Source of the DNA: Alitta virens
Taxonomy: Eukaryota > Annelida > Polychaeta > Phyllodocida > Nereididae
Direction of reading: 5' to 3'
DNA length: 64,000 bases
Assembly (NCBI GenBank): GCA_932294295.1
Contig: OW028580.1
Span: 8,957,374 to 9,021,373 of the forward strand
The notes under the pieces were generated by a model that saw only the letters and a list, made by a program, of their open reading frames with translations, did no database searches and was not told the DNA's origin. Position 1 is the stretch's first letter. Each line of letters starts with the position of its first letter. Of the stretch, positions 1 through 9,608 are shown piece by piece. A program made the translations under genes and the position numbers.

Positions 1-122
1 GAGTTTGATAATTCTGAGATGATCGATCATTGAGTCTGACTATTCTGAGTTCATCAAACATTCAGTATGACCATTCTGAGATAATCAAACATTGAGTCCA
101 ACCATTTTGGTTTGAATGAAAA

Positions 123-153
123 TTGAGTTTGACAATTCTGAAATGTTCGATCA
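123..153. repeat. Class A unit (exemplar)
   Basis: Typical first unit after a D unit. It has CAATTCTGAAATG in the middle and ends TTCGATCA, with a CpG and a GATC. Variants end ATCAATTA (278-308), TTCGGTCA (309-339), ATTCGATCA (743-773), TTAAATCA or TGCGATCA. These variants are position-specific within the HOR and recur once per HOR copy, so they are useful markers. Confidence 0.9.
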
Positions 154-184
154 TTGAGTTTGACTATTCTCAAAAGTTCGATCA
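154..184. repeat. Marker unit with TATTCTCAAAAGTTCG
   Basis: A B-like start (GACTATTCT) runs into an A-like end (AAAAGTTCGATCA), with CTCAAAAG at the join. It is followed by a B' unit with GAGTATTCTG. The pair recurs at one fixed place in most HOR copies of the first 31 kb (for example near 3480, 6921, 9773, 14730, 16868, 19285, 22229, 27373, 29511) and again near 35,000, 41,660, 47,400, 49,410, 53,100 and 60,070. Confidence 0.85.
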
Positions 185-339
185 TTGAGTTTGAGTATTC
201 TGATTTGGTCAAACATTCAGTATGACCATTCTGAGCTAATCAAACATTGAGTCCAACCATTTTGGTTTGAATGAAAATTGAGTTTGACAATTCTGAAATG
301 ATCAATTATTGAGTTTGACAATTCTGAAATGTTCGGTCA

Positions 340-370
340 TTGTGTTTGATAATTCTGAGATGATCGATCA
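340..370. repeat. Class E unit (exemplar) with 10-bp palindrome
   Basis: Middle GATAATTCTGAGATG, or GACAATTCTGAGATG elsewhere, and a last ten bases TGATCGATCA (361-370), which is a perfect palindrome containing two GATC and one ATCGAT. E units usually follow A and precede F. This copy carries the TTGTGT start variant, which marks one position in the HOR. Some E units read GATTGATCA and lose the palindrome. Confidence 0.88.
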
Positions 371-401
371 TTGAGTCTGACTATTCTGAGTTCATCAAAC
401 A
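371..401. repeat. Class F unit (exemplar)
   Basis: Starts TTGAGTCTGACTATTCTGAG and ends TTCATCAAACA. The C at unit position 7 (TCTGAC) separates F from B. It follows E and precedes C. A second form ends TTGATCAAACA or TTGATCAGACA (650-680). Confidence 0.88.
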
Positions 402-494
402 TTCAGTATGACCATTCTGAGATAATCAAACATTGAGTCCAACCATTTTGGTTTGAATGAAAATTGAGTTTGACAATTCTGAAATGTTCGATCA

Positions 495-525
495 TTGAGT
501 TTGACTATTCTGAGTTGATCAAACA
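495..525. repeat. Class B unit (exemplar)
   Basis: Starts TTGAGTTTGACTATTCTGAG and ends TTGATCAAACA, which contains the 8-bp palindrome TTGATCAA. A sister form (B') has GATTTGGTCAAACA, for example 185-215, and is usually followed by a C unit starting TTTAGT. Confidence 0.88.
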
Positions 526-556
526 TTCAGTATGACCATTCTGAATTAATCAAACA
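526..556. repeat. Class C unit (exemplar)
   Basis: Starts TTCAGTATGACCATTCTGA and ends ATTAATCAAACA. Other C forms have GAGCTAATC, GAGATAATC or GAGTTAATC, or begin TTCTGTTTGACCAATCTGAG (681-711). C units sit just before D. Two C units in a row (TTCAGTATGACC then TTCTGTATGACC) give the five-unit A-B-C-C-D cycle. Confidence 0.88.
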
Positions 557-587
557 TTGAGTCCAACCATTTTGGTTTGAATGAAAA
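557..587. repeat. Class D unit (exemplar), closes each short cycle
   Basis: Starts TTGAGTCCAACCATTTTGG and ends TTTGAATGAAAA. It is the most diverged class: the CAATTCTGA core is replaced by CCATTTTGG, which forms a small dyad (AACCA-TTT-TGGTT). D recurs every four to six units. Sub-forms are D' with GTCCCACC and GATTTTATTGAACA (2758-2788) and D'' with GATTTGAATGTACA (1301-1331), both followed by A-like units that begin CTGA. Confidence 0.9.
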
Positions 588-742
588 TTGAGTTTGACAA
601 TTCTGAAATGTTCGATCATTGAGTTTGACAATTCTGAGATGATTGATCATTGAGTCTGACTATTCTGAGTTGATCAGACATTCTGTTTGACCAATCTGAG
701 TTAATCAAACATTCAGTCCAACCATTTTGGTTTGATTGAAAA
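588..742. repeat. Five-unit cycle A-E-F-C-D (155 bp)
   Basis: A at 588, E at 619, F at 650, C with CTGTTTGACC at 681, D at 712. Related five-unit cycles are A-A-B'-C-D and A-B-C-C-D. Together with the 124-bp cycle this is the usual filling of the longer repeats. Confidence 0.85.
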
Positions 743-1300
743 TTGAGTTTGACAATTCTGAAATATTCGATCATTGAGTTTGACTATTCTGATTTGGTCA
801 AACATTCAGTATGATCATTCTGAATTAATCAAACATTGAGTCCAACCATTTTGGTTTGAATGAAAATTGATTTTGACAATTCTGAAATGTTCGATCATTG
901 AGTTTGACAATTCTGAAAAGTTCGATCATTGAGTTTGAGTATTCTGATTTGGTCAAACATTTAGTATGACCATTCTGAGCTAATCAAACATTGAGTCCAA
1001 CCATTTTGGTTTGAATGAAAATTGAGTTTGACAATTCTGAAATGTTCGATCATTGAGTTTGACTATTCTGAGTTGATCAAACATTCAGTATGACCATTCT
1101 GAGTTGATCAAACATTCTGTATGACCATTCTGAGTTAATCAAACATTGAGTCCCACCATTTTGGTTTGAATGAAAATTGAGTTTGACAATTCTGAAATGT
1201 TCGATCATAGAGTTTGACAAATCTCAGATGATCGATCGTTGAGTCTGACTATTCTGAGTTGACCAAACATTCAGTATGACCAATCTGAGTTAATCAAACA

Positions 1301-1424
1301 TTGAGTCCAACCATTTTGATTTGAATGTACACTGACTTTGACAATTCTGAAATGATCGATTATTGAGTTTGACAATTCTGAGATGATCGATCATTGAGTT
1401 TGACTATTCTGAGTTCATCAAACA
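1301..1424. repeat. D''-A''-E-B variant block
   Basis: D'' (1301) with GATTTGAATGTACA, then an A-like unit starting CTGACTTTGAC and ending GATCGATTA (1332), then E (1363) and a B-type unit ending TTCATCAAACA (1394). The CTGACTTTGAC start is diagnostic. The block recurs through the window, alternating with a sister version that has GATTGATTATTGAGCTTGAC. Confidence 0.82.
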
Positions 1425-2757
1425 TTCAGTATGACCATTCTGAGTTAATCAAACATTGAGTCCAACCATTTTGGTTTGAATGAAAATTGAGTTTGACAAT
1501 TCTGAAATGTTCGATCATTGAGTTTGACTATTCTGAGTTGATCAAACATTCAGTATGACCATTCTGAATTAATCAAACATTGAGTCCAACCATTTTGGTT
1601 TGAATGAAAATTGAGTTTGACAATTCTGAAATGTTCGATCATTGAGTTTGACAATTCTGAGATGATCGATCATTGAGTCTGACTATTCTGAGTTGATCAA
1701 ACATTCTGTTTGACCAATCTGAGTTAATCAAACATTCAGTCTAACCATTTTGGTTTGAATGAAAATAGAGTTTGACAATTCTGAAATGTTAAATCATTGA
1801 GTTTGACTATTCTGAGTTGATCAAAGATTCAGTATAACCATTCTGAGTTGATCAAACATTCTGTATGACCATTCTGAATTAATCAAACATTGAGTCCAAC
1901 CATTTTGGTTTGAATGAAAATTGAGTTTGACAATTCTGAAATGTGCGATCATTGAGTTTGACTATTCTGAGATGATTGATCACTGAGTCTGACTATTCTG
2001 AGCTGATCAAACATTCAGTATGACCAATCTGAGTTAATCAAACATTGAGTCCAACCATTTTGGTTTGAATGAAAATTGAGTTTGACAATTCTGAAATGTT
2101 CGATCATTGAGTTTGACTATTCTGATTTGGTCAAACATTTAGTATGACCATTCTGAGCTAATCAAACATTGAGGCCAACCATTTTGATTTGAATGTACAC
2201 TGACTTTGACAATTCTGAAATGATTGATTATTGAGCTTGACAATTCTGAGATGATCGATCATTGAGTTTGACTATTCTGAGTTCATCAAACATTCAGTAT
2301 GACCATTCTGAGCTAATCAAACATTGAGTCCAACCATTTTGGTTTGAATGAAAATTGAGTTTGACAATTCTGAAATGTTCGATCATTGAGTTTGACAATT
2401 CTGAAATGTTCGATCATTGAGTTTGACTATTCTGATTTGGTCAAACATTTAGTATGACCATTCTGAGCTAATCAAACATTGAGTCCAACCATTTTGGTTT
2501 GAATGAAAATTGAGTTTGACAATTCTGAAATGTTCGATCATTGAGTTTGACTATTCTGAGTTGATCAAACATTCAGTATGACCATTCTGAATTAATCAAA
2601 CATTGAGTCCAACCATTTTGGTTTGAATGTAAATTGAGTTTGACAATTCTGAAATGTTCGATCATTGAGTTTGACAATTCTGAGATGATCGATCATTGAG
2701 TCTGACTATTCTGAGTTCATCAAACATTCAGTATCACCATTCTGAGCTAATCAAACA

Positions 2758-2819
2758 TTGAGTCCCACCATTTTGATTTTATTGAACACTGAGTTTGAAA
2801 ATTCTGAAATGATCGATCA
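2758..2819. repeat. D'-A' variant pair
   Basis: D' (2758-2788) has GTCCCACCATTTTGATTTT and ends ATTGAACA. A' (2789-2819) starts CTGAGTTTGAAAATTCTGA and ends GATCGATCA. The pair lacks the D dyad. It recurs about once per higher-order copy and is used here as a landmark. Confidence 0.82.
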
Positions 2820-3315
2820 TTGAGTTTGACTATTCTGAGTTGATCAAACATTCAGTACGACCTTTCTGATTTAATCAAACATTGAGTCCAACCATTTTGG
2901 TTTGAATGAAAATTGAGTTTGACAATTCTGAAATGTTCGATCATTGAGTTTGACTATCCTGAGTTGATCAAACATTCAGTATGACCATTCTGAATTAATC
3001 AAACATTGAGTCCAACCATTTTGGTTTGAATGAAAATTGAGTTTGACAATTCTGAAATGTTGGATCATTGAGTTTGACCATTCTGAGCTAATCAAACATT
3101 GAGTCCAACCATTTTGGTTTGATTGAAAATTGAGTTTGACAATTCTGAAAAGTTCGATCAATGAGTTTGACTATTCTGATTTGGTCAAATATTTAGTATG
3201 ACCATTCTGAGCTAATCAAACATTGAGTCCAACCATTTTGATTTGAATGTACACTGACCTTGACAATTCTGAAATGATCAATTATTGAGTTTGACAATTC
3301 TGAGATGATCGATCA

Positions 3316-6300
3316 TTGAGTTTGATAATTCTGAGATGATCGAACATTGAGTCTGACTATTCTGAGTTCATCAAACATTCAGTATGACCATTCTGAGATA
3401 ATCAAACATTGAGTCCAACCATTTTGGTTTGAATGAAAATTGAGTTTGACAATTCTGAAATGTTCGATCATTGAGTTTGACTATTCTCAAAAGTTCGATC
3501 ATTGAGTTTGAGTATTCTGATTTGGTCAAACATTCAGTATGACCATTCTGAGCTAATCAAACATTGAGTCCAACCATTTTGGTTTGAATGAAAATTGAGT
3601 TTGACAATTCTGAAATGATCAATTATTGAGTTTGACAATTCTGAAATGTTCGGTCATTGTGTTTGATAATTCTGAGATGATCGATCATTGAGTCTGACTA
3701 TTCTGAGTTCATCAAACATTCAGTATGACCATTCTGAGATAATCAAACATTGAGTCCAACCATTTTGGTTTGAATGAAAATTGAGTTTGACAATTCTGAA
3801 ATGTTCGATCATTGAGTTTGACTATTCTGAGTTGATCAAACATTCAGTATGACCATTCTGAATTAATCAAACATTGAGTCCAACCATTTTGGTTTGAATG
3901 AAAATTGAGTTTGACAATTCTGAAATGTTCGATCATTGAGTTTGACAATTCTGAGATGATTGATCATTGAGTCTGACTATTCTGAGTTGATCAGACATTC
4001 TGTTTGACCAATCTGAGTTAATCAAACATTCAGTCCAACCATTTTGGTTTGATTGAAAATTGAGTTTGACAATTCTGAAATATTCGATCATTGAGTTTGA
4101 CTATTCTGATTTGGTCAAACATTCAGTATGATCATTCTGAATTAATCAAACATTGAGTCCAACCATTTTGGTTTGAATGAAAATTGAGTTTGACAATTCT
4201 GAAATGTTCGATCATTGAGTTTGACAATTCTGAAAAGTTCGATCATTGAGTTTGAGTATTCTGATTTGGTCAAACATTTAGTATGACCATTCTGAGCTAA
4301 TCAAACATTGAGTCCAACCATTTTGGTTTGAATGAAAATTGAGTTTGACAATTCTGAAATGTTCGATCATTGAGTTTGACTATTCTGAGTTGATCAAACA
4401 TTCAGTATGACCATTCTGAGTTGATCAAACATTCTGTATGACCATTCTGAGTTAATCAAACATTGAGTCCCACCATTTTGGTTTGAATGAAAATTGAGTT
4501 TGACAATTCTGAAATGTTCGATCATAGAGTTTGACAAATCTCAGATGATCGATCGTTGAGTCTGACTATTCTGAGTTGACCAAACATTCAGTATGACCAA
4601 TCTGAGTTAATCAAACATTGAGTCCAACCATTTTGGTTTGAATGAAAATTGAGTTTGACAATTCTGAAATGTTCGATCATTGAGTTTGACTATTCTGATT
4701 TGGTCAAACATTTAGTATGACCATTCTAAGCTAATCAAACATTGAGTCCAACCATTTTGATTTGAATGTACACTGACTTTGACAATTCTGAAATGATCGA
4801 TTATTGAGTTTGACAATTCTGAGATGATCGATCATTGAGTTTGACTATTCTGAGTTCATCAAACATTCAGTATGACCATTCTGAGTTAATCAAACATTGA
4901 GTCCAACCATTTTGGTTTGAATGAAAATTGAGTTTGACAATTCTGAAATGTTCGATCATTGAGTTTGACTATTCTGAGTTGATCAAACATTCAGTATGAC
5001 CATTCTGAATTAATCAAACATTGAGTCCAACCATTTTGGTTTGAATGAAAATTGAGTTTGACAATTCTGAAATGTTCGATCATTGAGTTTGACAATTCTG
5101 AGATGATCGATCATTGAGTCTGACTATTCTGAGTTGATCAAACATTCTGTTTGACCAATCTGAGTTAATCAAACATTCAGTCCAACCATTTTGGTTTGAA
5201 TGAAAATAGAGTTTGACAATTCTGAAATGTTAAATCATTGAGTTTGACTATTCTGAGTTGATCAAAGATTCAGTATAACCATTCTGAGTTGATCAAACAT
5301 TCTGTATGACCATTCTGAATTAATCAAACATTGAGTCCAACCATTTTGGTTTGAATGAAAATTGAGTTTGACAATTCTGAAATGTGCGATCATTGAGTTT
5401 GACTATTCTGAGATGATTGATCACTGAGTCTGACTATTCTGAGCTGATCAAACATTCAGTATGACCAATCTGAGTTAATCAAACATTGAGTCCAACCATT
5501 TTGGTTTGAATGAAAATTGAGTTTGACAATTCTGAAATGTTCGATCATTGAGTTTGACTATTCTGATTTGGTCAAACATTTAGTATGACCATTCTGAGCT
5601 AATCAAACATTGAGGCCAACCATTTTGATTTGAATGTACACTGACTTTGACAATTCTGAAATGATTGATTATTGAGCTTGACAATTCTGAGATGATCGAT
5701 CATTGAGTTTGACTATTCTGAGTTCATCAAACATTCAGTATGACCATTCTGAGCTAATCAAACATTGAGTCCAACCATTTTGGTTTGAATGAAAATTGAG
5801 TTTGACAATTCTGAAATGTTCGATCATTGAGTTTGACAATTCTGAAATGTTCGATCATTGAGTTTGACTATTCTGATTTGGTCAAACATTTAGTATGACC
5901 ATTCTGAGCTAATCAAACATTGAGTCCAACCATTTTGGTTTGAATGAAAATTGAGTTTGACAATTCTGAAATGTTCGATCATTGAGTTTGACTATTCTGA
6001 GTTGATCAAACATTCAGTATGACCATTCTGAATTAATCAAACATTGAGTCCAACCATTTTGGTTTGAATGTAAATTGAGTTTGACAATTCTGAAATGTTC
6101 GATCATTGAGTTTGACAATTCTGAGATGATCGATCATTGAGTCTGACTATTCTGAGTTCATCAAACATTCAGTATCACCATTCTGAGCTAATCAAACATT
6201 GAGTCCCACCATTTTGATTTTATTGAACACTGAGTTTGAAAATTCTGAAATGATCGATCATTGAGTTTGACTATTCTGAGTTGATCAAACATTCAGTACG

Positions 6301-6756
6301 ACCTTTCTGATTTAATCAAACATTGAGTCCAACCATTTTGGTTTGAATGAAAATTGAGTTTGACAATTCTGAAATGTTCGATCATTGAGTTTGACTATCC
6401 TGAGTTGATCAAACATTCAGTATGACCATTCTGAATTAATCAAACATTGAGTCCAACCATTTTGGTTTGAATGAAAATTGAGTTTGACAATTCTGAAATG
6501 TTGGATCATTGAGTTTGACCATTCTGAGCTAATCAAACATTGAGTCCAACCATTTTGGTTTGATTGAAAATTGAGTTTGACAATTCTGAAAAGTTCGATC
6601 AATGAGTTTGACTATTCTGATTTGGTCAAATATTTAGTATGACCATTCTGAGCTAATCAAACATTGAGTCCAACCATTTTGATTTGAATGTACACTGACC
6701 TTGACAATTCTGAAATGATCAATTATTGAGTTTGACAATTCTGAGATGATCGATCA
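3316..6756. repeat. Higher-order copy H2 (111 units, 3,441 bp)
   Basis: Begins at the marker unit ending GATCGAACA, a variant shared only with H3 and H4, and is the fullest copy of the first three. Its alignment with H1 shifts from 3,317 to 3,441 at about 4,635, where the four extra units sit. Its alignment with H3 is 3,441 at the left and 2,852 at the right. Confidence 0.85.
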
Positions 6757-9608
6757 TTGAGTTTGATAATTCTGAGATGATCGAACATTGAGTCTGACTA
6801 TTCTGAGTTCATCAAACATTCAGTATGACCATTCTGAGATAATCAAACATTGAGTCCAACCATTTTGGTTTGAATGAAAATTGAGTTTGACAATTCTGAA
6901 ATGTTCGATCATTGAGTTTGACTATTCTCAAAAGTTCGATCATTGAGTTTGAGTATTCTGATTTGGTCAAACATTCAGTATGACCATTCTGAGCTAATCA
7001 AACATTGAGTCCAACCATTTTGGTTTGAATGAAAATTGAGTTTGACAATTCTGAAATGATCAATTATTGAGTTTGACAATTCTGAAATGTTCGGTCATTG
7101 TGTTTGATAATTCTGAGATGATCGATCATTGAGTCTGACTATTCTGAGTTCATCAAACATTCAGTATGACCATTCTGAGATAATCAAACATTGAGTCCAA
7201 CCATTTTGGTTTGAATGAAAATTGAGTTTGACAATTCTGAAATGTTCGATCATTGAGTTTGACTATTCTGAGTTGATCAAACATTCAGTATGACCATTCT
7301 GAATTAATCAAACATTGAGTCCAACCATTTTGGTTTGAATGAAAATTGAGTTTGACAATTCTGAAATGTTCGATCATTGAGTTTGACAATTCTGAGATGA
7401 TTGATCATTGAGTCTGACTATTCTGAGTTGATCAGACATTCTGTTTGACCAATCTGAGTTAATCAAACATTCAGTCCAACCATTTTGGTTTGATTGAAAA
7501 TTGAGTTTGACAATTCTGAAATATTCGATCATTGAGTTTGACTATTCTGATTTGGTCAAACATTCAGTATGATCATTCTGAATTAATCAAACATTGAGTC
7601 CAACCATTTTGGTTTGAATGAAAATTGAGTTTGACAATTCTGAAATGTTCGATCATTGAGTTTGACAATTCTGAAAAGTTCGATCATTGAGTTTGAGTAT
7701 TCTGATTTGGTCAAACATTTAGTATGACCATTCTGAGCTAATCAAACATTGAGTCCAACCATTTTGGTTTGAATGAAAATTGAGTTTGACAATTCTGAAA
7801 TGTTCGATCATTGAGTTTGACTATTCTGAGTTGATCAAACATTCAGTATGACCATTCTGAGTTGATCAAACATTCTGTATGACCATTCTGAGTTAATCAA
7901 ACATTGAGTCCCACCATTTTGGTTTGAATGAAAATTGAGTTTGACAATTCTGAAATGTTCGATCATAGAGTTTGACAAATCTCAGATGATCGATCGTTGA
8001 GTCTGACTATTCTGAGTTGACCAAACATTCAGTATGACCAATCTGAGTTAATCAAACATTGAGTCCAACCATTTTGGTTTGAATGAAAATTGAGTTTGAC
8101 AATTCTGAAATGTTCGATCATTGAGTTTGACTATTCTGATTTGGTCAAACATTTAGTATGACCATTCTAAGCTAATCAAACATTGAGTCCAACCATTTTG
8201 ATTTGAATGTACACTGACTTTGACAATTCTGAAATGATCGATTATTGAGTTTGACAATTCTGAGATGATCGATCATTGAGTTTGACTATTCTGAGTTCAT
8301 CAAACATTCAGTATGACCATTCTGAGTTAATCAAACATTGAGTCCAACCATTTTGGTTTGAATGAAAATTGAGTTTGACAATTCTGAAATGTTCGATCAT
8401 TGAGTTTGACTATTCTGATTTGGTCAAACATTTAGTATGACCATTCTGAGCTAATCAAACATTGAGGCCAACCATTTTGATTTGAATGTACACTGACTTT
8501 GACAATTCTGAAATGATTGATTATTGAGCTTGACAATTCTGAGATGATCGATCATTGAGTTTGACTATTCTGAGTTCATCAAACATTCAGTATGACCATT
8601 CTGAGCTAATCAAACATTGAGTCCAACCATTTTGGTTTGAATGAAAATTGAGTTTGACAATTCTGAAATGTTCGATCATTGAGTTTGACAATTCTGAAAT
8701 GTTCGATCATTGAGTTTGACTATTCTGATTTGGTCAAACATTTAGTATGACCATTCTGAGCTAATCAAACATTGAGTCCAACCATTTTGGTTTGAATGAA
8801 AATTGAGTTTGACAATTCTGAAATGTTCGATCATTGAGTTTGACTATTCTGAGTTGATCAAACATTCAGTATGACCATTCTGAATTAATCAAACATTGAG
8901 TCCAACCATTTTGGTTTGAATGTAAATTGAGTTTGACAATTCTGAAATGTTCGATCATTGAGTTTGACAATTCTGAGATGATCGATCATTGAGTCTGACT
9001 ATTCTGAGTTCATCAAACATTCAGTATCACCATTCTGAGCTAATCAAACATTGAGTCCCACCATTTTGATTTTATTGAACACTGAGTTTGAAAATTCTGA
9101 AATGATCGATCATTGAGTTTGACTATTCTGAGTTGATCAAACATTCAGTACGACCTTTCTGATTTAATCAAACATTGAGTCCAACCATTTTGGTTTGAAT
9201 GAAAATTGAGTTTGACAATTCTGAAATGTTCGATCATTGAGTTTGACTATCCTGAGTTGATCAAACATTCAGTATGACCATTCTGAATTAATCAAACATT
9301 GAGTCCAACCATTTTGGTTTGAATGAAAATTGAGTTTGACAATTCTGAAATGTTGGATCATTGAGTTTGACCATTCTGAGCTAATCAAACATTGAGTCCA
9401 ACCATTTTGGTTTGATTGAAAATTGAGTTTGACAATTCTGAAAAGTTCGATCAATGAGTTTGACTATTCTGATTTGGTCAAATATTTAGTATGACCATTC
9501 TGAGCTAATCAAACATTGAGTCCAACCATTTTGATTTGAATGTACACTGACCTTGACAATTCTGAAATGATCAATTATTGAGTTTGACAATTCTGAGATG
9601 ATCGATCA
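6757..9608. repeat. Higher-order copy H3 (92 units, 2,852 bp)
   Basis: Equals H2 minus 19 units (589 bp). The break is near 8,401, where a TTGAGTTTGACTATTCTGA stretch joins directly to the B' unit (TTTGGTC) that in H2 lies at 5,549. Either side is essentially identical to H2. The marker GATCGAACA is shared with H2 and H4. Confidence 0.85.

Larger units (their letters stand above)
278..463. repeat. Six-unit cycle A-A-E-F-C-D (186 bp)
   Basis: A ending ATCAATTA at 278, A ending TTCGGTCA at 309, E starting TTGTGT at 340, F at 371, C with GAGATAATC at 402, D at 433. The two marked A units and the TTGTGT unit recur at the same position in the other HOR copies of the first 31 kb. Confidence 0.85.
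464..587. repeat. Four-unit cycle A-B-C-D (124 bp)
   Basis: The simplest short cycle: A at 464, B at 495, C at 526, D at 557. It recurs throughout, and 124-bp steps also appear as whole insertions or deletions between longer repeat copies (near 1319 and near 33,470), showing that this cycle is a unit of exchange. Confidence 0.88.
1..3315. repeat. Higher-order copy H1 (107 units, first 2 bases outside)
   Basis: Starts at the E-E-F marker; the marker's first E unit begins at -1. The next marker is at 3316, so the interval is 3,317 bp. It matches H2 position for position, except that it lacks four units (124 bp) near 1319 and differs by scattered single bases, for example TGATTTTGAC near 868 and GTCTAACC near 1740. 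It contains no 30-bp unit. Confidence 0.85.

Noticed and set aside
2976..3161. A 61-codon minus-strand open frame, repeated almost identically at 6417, 9269, 14226, 16364, 18781, 21725, 26869 and 29007
   Set aside because: It is three-frame rotation of the satellite read backwards (recurring FRIVKLNF and SNQNGW words), sits about 340 bp before each HOR marker, and recurs only because the HOR recurs. No start context or domain was seen, and it is lost in H10 by a whole-unit deletion. One base differs (ISSEW to IRSEW at 21725) without any coding signal.
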